From assembly GCF_003583935.1 (NCBI RefSeq), contig NZ_QYRN01000002.1, positions 62,001 to 126,000 of the forward strand: a DNA stretch of 64,000 bases. The letters run 5' to 3'. The notes under the pieces are model-generated. The model was not told the DNA's origin and did no database searches. It saw only the letters and a program-made list of their open reading frames with translations. Made by a program: the position numbers and the translations under genes. Shown here one piece after another: positions 41,795 through 50,108 of the stretch (positions are counted from its first letter, which is position 1; each line of letters starts with the position of its first letter). This stretch comes from Aureimonas flava. GTDB lineage: Bacteria > Pseudomonadota > Alphaproteobacteria > Rhizobiales > Rhizobiaceae.

Positions 41795-42654
41795 GCGCGC
41801 GCTCCCGGACGCCGGGCGCCGAACAGGGCCGAGAGCGCCACCAGGAGCATGGAGGCGAGCACCAGGAACACGGCCATGGCGGCCGCGAAGGGCATGTTGG
41901 ACTGGTAGATCGCCTGGTCGGTCACCAGCACCGAGATCGTCCAGTGCTGCGGACGGCCGAGGAGCTGGGGCAGGAGATAGGAGCCGAGCGCGAACACGAA
42001 GACCACCACGAACGTGGCGGCGAGCGCGCCGCGCAGCGCCGGCAGGATCACGGTCAGGAAGGCGCGCGCCGGCGAGGCGCCGAGCGTCTCCGCCGCCTCG
42101 CCCAGCGCCGGGTCGAGCCGCGAGAAGGACGGGTAGAGCACCAGGACGCAGTAGGGCAGCGCCTGGTAGGTCATCCCGAGGAGCACGGCGCCGAGGCTCG
42201 GCGTGAGGGCGGTGGGCTCGACCATCAGCCCGAGCGCCACCAGGAGGTTCGACACGCCCGCCGTGCGGCTGAGCAGCGTCGACCAGGAGAAGCCGATGAT
42301 GACCTCGGACAGGGACAGGACCGACAGGAGCGCGACCAGCCAGGGCACCTGCGCCCGCCGCCCCATGCGAGACAGGAGATAGGTGAAGGGTGCCCCGACC
42401 ACGAGGCAGATCAGCGCCACCAGCGCCGACAGGCCGAGCGAGAACAGGAGCACGCGCCCGAAGAACAGCGACAGGAAGCGCGCGTAGTTGTCGAGCGTGA
42501 ACACCGGCTCGTAGAAGCCGCCGGGCACGCGCTGGAAGAACGACACCGCGATCATCAGCCCGAAGGGCACCACGAAGAAGGCGGCCAGCATCAGTCCGGG
42601 GAACAGGAGGGCGGCCTGGCCGGTGCCCGCGCGCTGCGGGGCGGCCGCGCTCAT
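41791..42654 (-). CDS. ABC transporter permease, PotB type
   Basis: A 287-residue partner permease beginning MSAAAPQRAGTGQAALLFPG. It has FTLDNYARFLSLFFGRVLLF, VLYPSFSRLDPALGEAAETL (EAA loop) followed by GASPARAFLTVILPAL, and FALGSYLLPQLLG, typical of PotB/PotH. Start and stop overlap neighbours as ATGA. Confidence 0.92.
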   Translation of the reverse strand: MSAAAPQRAGTGQAALLFPGLMLAAFFVVPFGLMIAVSFFQRVPGGFYEPVFTLDNYARFLSLFFGRVLLFSLGLSALVALICLVVGAPFTYLLSRMGRRAQVPWLVALLSVLSLSEVIIGFSWSTLLSRTAGVSNLLVALGLMVEPTALTPSLGAVLLGMTYQALPYCVLVLYPSFSRLDPALGEAAETLGASPARAFLTVILPALRGALAATFVVVFVFALGSYLLPQLLGRPQHWTISVLVTDQAIYQSNMPFAAAMAVFLVLASMLLVALSALFGARRPGARA

Positions 42655-43685
42655 GCGGCCTCGGCCGGGAAGATCGTGGCGGCGCCGGGCCTCGGGGCGA
42701 GCGAGACGCGCGCGCCGACCGGCGGCACCGCCGCGCCCGCCTCGCGGTGGACCACGATGCGCGTCCCCTCCGCCTGGAGGAAGACCTCCACCGCCGACCC
42801 CATGTCGCGCACGAACTCGACATCGGCCGCGATGGGCCCCTCGCCGTCGGGCAGGATCGAGAGGTCCTCGGGCCGGATCGACAGGAGCGCCTGCGGCGCC
42901 GGAAGCGCAAGGTCGGAAAGGAAGCCGCCGGCAAGGCGCGCCCCGCCCCCCTCGCGCCGCGCCGCCAGGAGGTTGGTCTGGCCCAGGAAGTCGGCGACGA
43001 AGGGCGTCGCGGGGCGCCGGTAGACGTCGATCGGGCGGTCCATCTGGAGAACGCGGCCGGACTGCATCACCACCACGCGGTCGGCCATGGTCATGGCCTC
43101 GCGCTGGTCGTGGGTGACCACGATCGTGGTGATGCCGAGCCGCTGCTGCAGGAGCTTCAGCTCGACCTGCATGGCCTCGCGCAGCTTGGCGTCCAGCGCC
43201 GAGAGCGGCTCGTCCAGGAGAAACAGGCGCGGCGCCACGGCCAGCGCGCGGGCGATCGCCACGCGCTGGCGCTGGCCGCCGGAAAGCTGCGTGATCGCCC
43301 GCCCCTCCACGCCCGGCAGGCGCACGAGGTCGAGAAGCTCGCGCACCCGCCCCTCCACCGCCGCGCGCCCCTCGCCGCGCAGGCGCAGCGGATAGGCGAT
43401 GTTGTCGCCGACCGACAGGTGCGGGAACAGCGCCAGCGACTGGAACACCATGCCGAAGCCGCGCCGGTGGACCGGCACGCGGGTGATGTCCTCGGCGCCG
43501 AAGCGGATCTCGCCCGAGCTCGGGCTCTCCAGCCCCGCGATCATGCGCATCAGCGTGGTCTTGCCGCAGCCGGACGGACCCAGAAGGCACACGAGCGTGC
43601 CGTCCGGGATGGCGAGGTCGACGGCCTCCACGGCCAGGGTCGCGCCGAAGCGCTTGGTGACGCCGCTGAGCACGAGGTCGGTCAT
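42651..43685 (-). CDS. ABC transporter ATPase, PotA/spermidine-iron class
   Basis: A 344-residue ATPase: Walker A GPSGCGKTTLMRMIAG, signature LSGGQRQRVAIARALA, Walker B LFLLDEPLSALDAKLR, H-loop VTHDQREAMTMADR, and a C-terminal TOBE regulatory domain (about 265-340, with LLSIRPEDLSILPDG). It powers the PotB/PotC-type permeases. Confidence 0.95.
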   Translation of the reverse strand: MTDLVLSGVTKRFGATLAVEAVDLAIPDGTLVCLLGPSGCGKTTLMRMIAGLESPSSGEIRFGAEDITRVPVHRRGFGMVFQSLALFPHLSVGDNIAYPLRLRGEGRAAVEGRVRELLDLVRLPGVEGRAITQLSGGQRQRVAIARALAVAPRLFLLDEPLSALDAKLREAMQVELKLLQQRLGITTIVVTHDQREAMTMADRVVVMQSGRVLQMDRPIDVYRRPATPFVADFLGQTNLLAARREGGGARLAGGFLSDLALPAPQALLSIRPEDLSILPDGEGPIAADVEFVRDMGSAVEVFLQAEGTRIVVHREAGAAVPPVGARVSLAPRPGAATIFPAEAA

Positions 43686-43725
43686 GGGGCTCCGATCTTG
43701 CAGGGTTCGAGGGGACCGGGGCGGA

Positions 43726-44808
43726 TCAGCCGACGATCAGCTCGGTCCACTTCTGGTTCAGCCAGTCGGCCTTGGAGACGTAGAGGTCGTAGCGCGGCAC
43801 GATCGGCTCGGCGGTAGAGGAGACCGCCGCGAACTCGGCGTCGGTGAGGTCGAGCAGCGAGCGGGCGATCACCGGCGCCGTGCCGACCTTGCGCGCGAGC
43901 AGGCTCTGCGTGGCGGGCTGCGTCATGTAGTCGATGAAGACATGCGCCTCGTCGAGCTTCTCCGAGGCGCGGCTGACGGCCCAGCAGCCCGAATCCGAGA
44001 TGCCGCCCTCCTTGGGGAAGGTCGAGCGCACCGGCGCGCCCTTGGACGCGGCCAGTCCCGTGACGTCGTGGTAGTACTGGCCCATCGGGATCTCGCCCGA
44101 CTTCAGCGCCGCCTCGAACTGCGCCTCGTCGCGATACCAGAGCTGGACGTTGGGCTTCAGCTCGGCCAGCTTGTCCATGACCTTGAGGATGCCCTCGTCC
44201 GTGTCGAGCACCTCGGTGCCGCCGAAGAAGGTCTTGGCCGTCACCTCAAGCAGGAACGAGTTGGAGACCAGCGCGAGCAGGCCGAGCTTGCCCTGGTTCG
44301 CCGGGTCCCAGAACGCGGCCCAGGATTCGGGGGCCGTCGGGTAGGCCTCGGTGTTGGTCACGAGGTTGATGTACCAGGCCACGGCGCCCACGCCCGCCAC
44401 GCGCTCGTCCGGGTAGCGCAGCAGAAAGGGCGGCAGCACGTCCGCCGAGCGCGAGATCTTCGCGAGGTCGAGCGGGGCCCAGAGCTCGGTCGACAGGCCC
44501 TTGCGCATGGCGACCTGGCTGATCATCGACACGTCCGCCGGCGCGATGCCGGCGCGCGCGGCCTGCTCGAGCTGCACGAGCCAGGCCTCGCCGGTCGGCT
44601 CGGCGACGCTCTCCACCGCGATGCCGGTCGCCTGCGTGAAGGCCGGGAAGACGTTCTCGTCGAAGCTGTCCTTGAAGTAGCCGCCGTAGACGCCGACCTT
44701 CAGCGACCGCTCCTGGCTGCGCCCGATCGCGGGCATGGCGAGGGTCGCGGCGCCGGCGGCGGCGCCGATCAGGACCGAGCGGCGGGTGGGATGGACGATG
44801 CGTGTCAT
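43726..44808 (-). CDS. ABC transporter substrate-binding protein, PotD type, with Tat-like signal
   Basis: A 360-residue extracellular binding protein. The N-terminus has a twin-arginine pattern (TRRSVLIGAAAGAATLAMPA) and likely cleavage after IGRSQ. The mature part begins LKVGVYGGYFKDSFDENVFP and includes VESVAEPTGEAWLVQLEQAA, VGAVAWYINLVTNTEAYP and ISDSGCWAVSRASEKLDEAH, like binding proteins for polyamines and other small cationic compounds. The ligand is unknown; neighbouring ureohydrolase and amidase point to a guanidino compound or polyamine. Confidence 0.9.
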   Translation of the reverse strand: MTRIVHPTRRSVLIGAAAGAATLAMPAIGRSQERSLKVGVYGGYFKDSFDENVFPAFTQATGIAVESVAEPTGEAWLVQLEQAARAGIAPADVSMISQVAMRKGLSTELWAPLDLAKISRSADVLPPFLLRYPDERVAGVGAVAWYINLVTNTEAYPTAPESWAAFWDPANQGKLGLLALVSNSFLLEVTAKTFFGGTEVLDTDEGILKVMDKLAELKPNVQLWYRDEAQFEAALKSGEIPMGQYYHDVTGLAASKGAPVRSTFPKEGGISDSGCWAVSRASEKLDEAHVFIDYMTQPATQSLLARKVGTAPVIARSLLDLTDAEFAAVSSTAEPIVPRYDLYVSKADWLNQKWTELIVG

Positions 44809-44831
44809 GCCTTGGGTCTCCGTTCGGTGGG

Positions 44832-45884
44832 TCAGGGTTGCGGGGCGGCGCGCGCCGGCGAGAAGGGCACGAGGCTGAGGATCTCGAACAGCATCTGGGC
44901 GCCGGCATGGGCGGTGTTGGTGGTGGCGTCGTATTGCGGGGCGACCTCCACGAGGTCGCCGCCGACGATGCGGATGCCGGCGAGCCCGCGCAGAATCGCC
45001 TGCGCCTCGCGCGAGGTGAGGCCGCCGATCTCCGGCGTGCCGGTGCCCGGCGCGAAGGCGGGGTCGAGGCTGTCGATGTCGAAGGACAGGTACACCGGGG
45101 CGTCGCCCACCGTCCGGCGCGCCATCTCGACGATGCGCGCGATGCCGAGCTCGGGCACGCGCTCGGCATGGATCACGGTCATGCCAGACGCGGCCGAGAA
45201 CTCCCAGAGATATTCGGACGAGCCGCGGATGCCGATCTGGATGGTGCGCTCGGGGTCGAGCACGCCGTCGAGCACGGCCTGCCGGAACGGGCCGCCATGG
45301 TGGAACTTGCAGCCGTCGAAGGGGCCGCTCGTGTCGCAGTGGGCGTCGATATGGATCATCGCGACCGGGCGCTCGCGCCCCAGCGCGCGCAGGATCGGCA
45401 GCGAGATCGAATGGTCGCCGCCGACCGACAGCGGCACCACGCCGGCCGCCACGATCGCGGCGATCGTCGCCTCGATGTCCCGGTGCGAGGTCTCGAGATC
45501 GAAGCGCGAGCGGAACGGCACGTCGCCGACGTCGGCGACCGCGAGGTCCATCGTCGGCATGGTCTTGAGGACGTGGTTGTAGGGGCCGACGCGCTCGATG
45601 GTGCGCAGGGCGCGCGGGCCGAAGCGCGAGCCGTTCCGGTTGGTGACGCCGAGGTCCATCGGCACGCCGAGGAGCGCGACGTCGAGCCCTGAAAGGTCGG
45701 GCGCGTTCCAGTCCACGGTGCGGTGCGGCGCGTCGAGGAGCGTCGGCATGCCGGCGAAGGGGGCGACGCGCGTGCCCTTCGGGTCGAACAGTCGCGAGGC
45801 GACGCGCGCGAAGTCCCGGTCGTGGATCACCCGCTCGTTGTCGCCGCCGAAGCGGGCGCGCAGGGCTTCGAGGTCGATGCTCAT
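44832..45884 (-). CDS. Ureohydrolase (agmatinase / guanidinobutyrase type)
   Basis: A 350-residue manganese- or nickel-dependent hydrolase of the arginase superfamily that splits urea from a guanidino compound. Metal-ligand motifs are complete: GGDHSISLP, MIHIDAHCDTSG and SFDIDSLDPAFAPGTGTPE. HHGGPFRQAVLDGVLDPERT and IQIGIRGS are typical of the SpeB/GbuA/GpuA group rather than true arginase. Agmatine, 4-guanidinobutyrate, 3-guanidinopropionate and guanidine hydrolases cannot be told apart by eye. Lies between the aminotransferase (4-bp overlap) and the importer. Confidence 0.9.
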   Translation of the reverse strand: MSIDLEALRARFGGDNERVIHDRDFARVASRLFDPKGTRVAPFAGMPTLLDAPHRTVDWNAPDLSGLDVALLGVPMDLGVTNRNGSRFGPRALRTIERVGPYNHVLKTMPTMDLAVADVGDVPFRSRFDLETSHRDIEATIAAIVAAGVVPLSVGGDHSISLPILRALGRERPVAMIHIDAHCDTSGPFDGCKFHHGGPFRQAVLDGVLDPERTIQIGIRGSSEYLWEFSAASGMTVIHAERVPELGIARIVEMARRTVGDAPVYLSFDIDSLDPAFAPGTGTPEIGGLTSREAQAILRGLAGIRIVGGDLVEVAPQYDATTNTAHAGAQMLFEILSLVPFSPARAAPQP

Positions 45885-47062
45885 GCGGTCATGTCCAGTC
45901 GGTGGGATGCGAGGGCGAGGCGTCGCGCGAGCTCGGCGATGGCGGACCCGTCGACATTGGCGAAGGCGATGCGCAGGAACCGCTCCTGGCCGGGGCCGAA
46001 GAAGGAGCCCGGCAGCGTGACGACGCCGAACTCGCGGGCGAGGCGGGCGGCCACCGCGTCCGAGGGCTCGGACCCGAACGGATGCTCCACATAGGCGAAA
46101 TAGGCGCCGACCTGCCGGACGCGCCAGCCCGGAAGCGCGCCGAGCGCCCGGCGGAAGGCCTCCGCCCGGCCGGCGATCTCGCGGGCGCCGGCGCGCCGGA
46201 AGTCGCCCAAGGTCTCGATCGCGAAGGGCAGCGCCGCCTGCGCCGGCCGGGGGGCGCAGATCTGGATGCAGTCCACCACCTTCTCGATGTCGCCCATCAG
46301 CGCGGGACCGGCCACCAGCGCGCCGACGCGGTGGCCGGGGATCGCGTAGGTCTTGGAGAAGGAATAGAGGGCGACGAGGTGCGCCTCGGCCTCCGGCCGC
46401 GAGAACAGGTCGTGCGGGCGCGCATCGCCCTCCAGGAAGTCGCGATAGGTCTCGTCCAGGATCAGGGTGACGCCGCGCCGCGCGCACAGCGCCAGCATCT
46501 CCGCCAGGAGCGCCTCCGGGTACACGGCGCCGGTCGGGTTGTTGGGCGACACCAGGACCACGGCGCGGGTGCGCGCGTCGATCAGGGCATCGAGCGCCGC
46601 CGGATCGGGAAGGAACCCGGCCACCGGGTCGAGCGGCAGCGGGCGCGCCTCGATGCCCAGCATCTCCAGCGTCATGAGGTGGTTGAAGTACCAGGGGGCG
46701 GGCAGGATCACCGCATCGCCGGCGCCGGCCAGCGCGACGCAGGCGGCGAAGAACGCCTGGTTGCAGCCGCTGGTGATGGCGACGCGCGACGGATCGAGCG
46801 GGGCACCGTAGCGCCGCGACACATGCGCCGCGTAGGCCGCGCGAAGGGGCGGGTCGCCGAGGATGTCGCCGTAGCGGGCGCTGGCCGGCTCGGCGGCGGC
46901 GCGGGCGAGACGCTCGGCGAGCGCGGGCGGGGGCGGACGGTTCGGCACCGCCTGGCTGCAGTCGATCCCCGGGCCGTGACGTCCGTCGTAGAGCGCGGCC
47001 CAGCGGCCCGCCTGGGCGATCGGCGGCACCGCGACGCGGGCGAGGCGGGTGGCGCCGCTCAC
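45881..47062 (-). CDS. PLP-dependent class I/II aminotransferase
   Basis: A fold-type I aminotransferase with the usual signatures: ITSGCNQAFFAACVALAGAG, LVSPNNPTGAVYPEALLAEM, LILDETYRDFLEG and the PLP-lysine motif YSFSKTYAIPGHRVG, ending with the substrate-binding Arg in FLRIAFAN. The start is uncertain: no good RBS precedes any candidate. GTG at 47062 (393 residues) matches where family similarity begins and leaves room for the operator at 47177-47192; GTG 47113 and ATG 47167 (428 residues) are alternatives. It is first in the operon and may deaminate an amino-acid-like intermediate, linking the imported compound to central metabolism. Confidence 0.85.
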   Translation of the reverse strand: MSGATRLARVAVPPIAQAGRWAALYDGRHGPGIDCSQAVPNRPPPPALAERLARAAAEPASARYGDILGDPPLRAAYAAHVSRRYGAPLDPSRVAITSGCNQAFFAACVALAGAGDAVILPAPWYFNHLMTLEMLGIEARPLPLDPVAGFLPDPAALDALIDARTRAVVLVSPNNPTGAVYPEALLAEMLALCARRGVTLILDETYRDFLEGDARPHDLFSRPEAEAHLVALYSFSKTYAIPGHRVGALVAGPALMGDIEKVVDCIQICAPRPAQAALPFAIETLGDFRRAGAREIAGRAEAFRRALGALPGWRVRQVGAYFAYVEHPFGSEPSDAVAARLAREFGVVTLPGSFFGPGQERFLRIAFANVDGSAIAELARRLALASHRLDMTA

Positions 47063-47176
47063 GGGCGCACCGGACCGAAGGGGGAGAAGCTGCCTTGCAT
47101 GCGAAATGATCACGTCGGCTGGATGGCGTCGTTTCGACCATAGGGCGGGGATCGACGCGCGCGCCATAGGGTTCTA

Positions 47177-47192
47177 TCAAGGTTCACCTTGA
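47177..47192. promoter_or_regulatory. Inverted repeat in the LysR/aminotransferase divergent gap
   Basis: TCAAGGTTCACCTTGA has perfect 6-bp arms (TCAAGG/CCTTGA) around 4 bp and lies in the only non-coding gap between the divergent LysR gene and the seven-gene operon. It contains a T-N11-A-like arrangement and is a good candidate for the LysR binding site. Confidence 0.55.
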
Positions 47193-47218
47193 CGATTGTC
47201 CATGGAAGGGCGGGTTCG

Positions 47219-48112
47219 ATGCGCGTCTCGGGAAGTGACCTGCGCCTCCTCCAGGTCTTCGACGCGGTGGTGCGCGGCGGCGGCTATGCCGGCGCGGAGG
47301 CCGAACTGAACATCGGCCAGTCGACCATCAGCAACCACATGACGGCGCTGGAGGAGCGGATCGGCTTCACCCTGTGCCAGCGCGGGCGCGGCGGCTTCCG
47401 GCTGACGGAGCGCGGGCGGGCGGTGCACGAGGCGGCCCGGCGCCTGGGCGGCGCGCTCGGCGACTTCGCCGGCGACATCGCCGCGCTCAAGGGGGAACTG
47501 CGCGGCGAGCTGCGCGTCGCGATCCTCGATTCGGTCGCCAGCGACCCGCGCAACCGCCTGAGCGAGGTCGTCCGCGCCTTCGGGAGGATCGCCCCGGAGG
47601 TGCGTCTGACGCTGGTGCAGGAGCGCCCGCAGGACATCCAGCCCAAGGTCGCGGAGGGGCTCTACCATTGCGGAATCGGCAGCCACCGCTCGCGCGTCGA
47701 GGGGATCGACTACCGGACCCTCTACGAGGAGAGCCACGGGCTCTACTGCGGCGACGCGCACCCCTTCTTCGGGCGGCCCGACGCCGAGCTCACCGACGAG
47801 GCGCTGGCCGAGGCGCCCTACGTGCATCGCGGCTACTGGCGCGAGGAGGACGGCATGCGCCGGATCCGCTGGCGGATCGAGGCCACGGTGCAGCAGATCG
47901 AGCCCGAACTGATGCTGATCCGCTCCGGCCGCTATGTCGGCTTCCTGCCGCACCACGCCGCCGAGGCGGACGTCGCGGCCGGGCGCCTGCGGCAGATCCG
48001 GCCGGACGACATCGGCTATCTCTGCCTGTTCGAACTCTACACGCCCCGCGCGCGGCGCGGCAGCGACGTCCTGTCGGCCTTCCTGGCGAGCGTCGACGAG
48101 ACCTGGCGCTAG
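47219..48112 (+). CDS. LysR-family transcriptional regulator
   Basis: A 297-residue regulator with N-terminal winged helix (DLRLLQVFDAVVRGGGYAGA followed by EAELNIGQSTISNHMTALEE, then RIGFTLCQRGRGGFRLTERG) and a LysR substrate-binding domain. The ATG at 47219 is chosen because GGAAGGG lies 7 nt upstream; an in-frame TTG at 47189 would fall in the operator. Divergent orientation from the aminotransferase operon suggests it activates that operon in response to a substrate or intermediate. Confidence 0.92.
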   Translation: MRVSGSDLRLLQVFDAVVRGGGYAGAEAELNIGQSTISNHMTALEERIGFTLCQRGRGGFRLTERGRAVHEAARRLGGALGDFAGDIAALKGELRGELRVAILDSVASDPRNRLSEVVRAFGRIAPEVRLTLVQERPQDIQPKVAEGLYHCGIGSHRSRVEGIDYRTLYEESHGLYCGDAHPFFGRPDAELTDEALAEAPYVHRGYWREEDGMRRIRWRIEATVQQIEPELMLIRSGRYVGFLPHHAAEADVAAGRLRQIRPDDIGYLCLFELYTPRARRGSDVLSAFLASVDETWR

Positions 48113-48294
48113 GCCGTGCGGCTCGGCCACGCCCGCCGCAACTTTACCGCGCGTTCACCCTGCCGGGCGGAAGACGCCCGCCCGCCGGCGCAAAGGGCGG
48201 TGCGATTCACCTTTCGCTGGCGATTGGCGCCCATCCTCGGCCCGGATTGTCGCGCGCCGCCCGCCGGCGTGCCGTTTGAACGAGGTTTGTTCCC

Positions 48295-49182
48295 ATGCGC
48301 CTCCTCCACGCGCTCTGCGCGATGTCGCTCCTCGGCTCGCTCGCCCTGCCGGCCGAGGCGCGCGACCGCCGCCCGCTCTCCGTGCCGCCCGACGTCGCCG
48401 AACCCTGGGTGCGGCAGCTCTCGCCCGGCTCGGGCGTCGTGCCGGGCTACGCGCGGCGCCATCTCGCCCCGCCGGCGGCACCCGGCACGGTGGTGTTCGA
48501 GGGCAACATCCCGGTGGGCGTGATCCCCGAGGGCGGCGGGCCGATGCAGCCGCTCGGCGCCTATCGCGCCGGCCGCGCGCCGGTGGTCTTCGGGCAGGCG
48601 GCGCCCGCCGCGCCCCGCTCGGCCGGCGTGCTGCGCGAGCGCCGCACCGGGGCACCGGTCTTCGCCTCCGCCTCGGCCGCGCCGGCCCGCGCCGCCGCGT
48701 CCCGCGCCACCCGGCCGCGCGGCATGGACCCCGCCTTCCTGCCCCGGCGGGTGGACTACGACGGCGGCTACGCGCCGGGCACGATCGTGGTGGATACGCG
48801 CGCGCACTACCTCTACCACGTCGAGGCCGGCGGCCGCGCCATGCGCTACGGCGTGGGCGTCGGCAAGGAGGGCTTCGGCTGGTCCGGCAGCCACAAGATC
48901 ACCCGCAAGGCCGAGTGGCCCGGCTGGACGCCGCCGGCCGAGATGATCGCCCGCGAGCGCGCCAAGGGCCGCATCCTGCCGGCCCACATGCCCGGCGGCG
49001 AGGAGAACCCCTTAGGCGCGCGCGCCCTGTATCTCGGCTCCACCCTCTATCGAATCCACGGCACCAACCAGCCCTGGACCATCGGCCAATCCGTGTCGTC
49101 CGGCTGCATCCGCATGCGCAACGAGGACGTGATGGACCTCTACGAGCGCGTCGGCGTCGGCACCCGCGTGGTCGTGCTCTGA
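48295..49182 (+). CDS. L,D-transpeptidase (YkuD domain)
   Basis: A 295-residue exported enzyme that forms 3-3 peptidoglycan cross-links or attaches proteins to the wall. Signal peptide about 1-22 (ending PAEARDRR), then an Ala/Pro/Arg-rich linker (about 30-145), then the YkuD catalytic domain with TIVVDTRAHYLYHVEAGG, the catalytic IHGTNQPWTIG and SSGCIRMRNED (active-site Cys). A paralogue follows 121 bp downstream. Confidence 0.93.
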   Translation: MRLLHALCAMSLLGSLALPAEARDRRPLSVPPDVAEPWVRQLSPGSGVVPGYARRHLAPPAAPGTVVFEGNIPVGVIPEGGGPMQPLGAYRAGRAPVVFGQAAPAAPRSAGVLRERRTGAPVFASASAAPARAAASRATRPRGMDPAFLPRRVDYDGGYAPGTIVVDTRAHYLYHVEAGGRAMRYGVGVGKEGFGWSGSHKITRKAEWPGWTPPAEMIARERAKGRILPAHMPGGEENPLGARALYLGSTLYRIHGTNQPWTIGQSVSSGCIRMRNEDVMDLYERVGVGTRVVVL

Positions 49183-49303
49183 CTGCAACAGAGGGTTGCA
49201 AAACCACAACCGATCTTCCGGCACGGCTGACAAGCCGCGCCCCATAGGCCTTGATCGGCCCATATCCGCCCTGCCCGGCCCTTACGAAAAGGACGCAACG
49301 CCC

Positions 49304-50047
49304 ATGAAGACGACGCCCCTTCTCCTTGCCCTCGTGGTAGGCCTTTCGCCGTTCGCCGCGCCCCTCGCCGCCCGGGCGGAACCGCAGGTGCGGGTCTACG
49401 ACCACGCGAGCGCCCGGTGGATCTCGGGCGACCGGGCCCGCATCCGCCAGGACCAGGTCGAGCGCAAGACGCAGATGATGCGCAAGCCCGACGCGCGCTT
49501 CGCCCGGCAGACCGTCGCCATCTCGACCAAGGAGAAGCCCGGCACGATCGTGATCGATACGGACCGGAAGTTCCTGTACTTCATCGAGGGCCAGGGCACG
49601 GCGACGCGCTACGGCGTGGGCGTCGGCAAGGACGGCTTCTCCTGGGGCGGCACCATGTCGGTGGGCCGCAAGGCCGAGTGGCCCGGCTGGACGCCGCCGG
49701 CCGCCATGCGGGTGCGCGAGAAGGCCAAGGGCCGCATCCTGCCGGCCTACATGCCCGGCGGCCCGGACAATCCGCTCGGCGCGCGCGCGCTCTACCTGTA
49801 TCGCGGCGGCGGCGATTCGATGTTCCGCATCCACGGCACCAACCAGCCCTGGACGATCGGCCTCAACATGTCCTCGGGCTGCATCCGCATGATGAACGAG
49901 GACGTCTCCCACCTCTACGAGCGGGCGGCGCGCGGCACGCGTGTCGTGGTGATCGGGCCGGGCCAGCCGAACCGCCTCGTGCAGGAGACCGGCACCCTGC
50001 GCCAGGTCGGCCGGAAGGGCCTCCTGTCGGCCGTGTTCGGCGGCTGA
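49304..50047 (+). CDS. L,D-transpeptidase (YkuD domain), paralogue of the previous gene
   Basis: A 247-residue exported enzyme with signal peptide (MKTTPLLLALVVGLSPFAAP, cleavage near ARAEP) and a short linker, then the YkuD domain: TIVIDTDRKFLYFIEGQG, GRKAEWPGWTPPAAM, IHGTNQPWTIG and SSGCIRMMNED. The catalytic domain is nearly the same as in the gene upstream, pointing to tandem duplication, whereas the linker is much shorter. The ATG at 49304 begins the signal peptide, with AAAAGGA upstream; the open frame starts at 49196. Confidence 0.93.
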   Translation: MKTTPLLLALVVGLSPFAAPLAARAEPQVRVYDHASARWISGDRARIRQDQVERKTQMMRKPDARFARQTVAISTKEKPGTIVIDTDRKFLYFIEGQGTATRYGVGVGKDGFSWGGTMSVGRKAEWPGWTPPAAMRVREKAKGRILPAYMPGGPDNPLGARALYLYRGGGDSMFRIHGTNQPWTIGLNMSSGCIRMMNEDVSHLYERAARGTRVVVIGPGQPNRLVQETGTLRQVGRKGLLSAVFGG

Positions 50048-50074
50048 CCGGCCGCTTCGGTCCATCGATCGGCG

Positions 50075-50097
50075 ACGGCCCGCCCGCGGCGGGCCGT
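50075..50097. terminator. Hairpin between convergent ldt and glcF genes
   Basis: A perfect 10-bp inverted repeat ACGGCCCGCC/GGCGGGCCGT with a 3-nt loop lies in the 61-bp gap between the convergent genes. No T run follows on either strand, so it is a candidate bidirectional terminator. Confidence 0.55.
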
Positions 50098-50108
50098 TCC
50101 GCGTCGCG

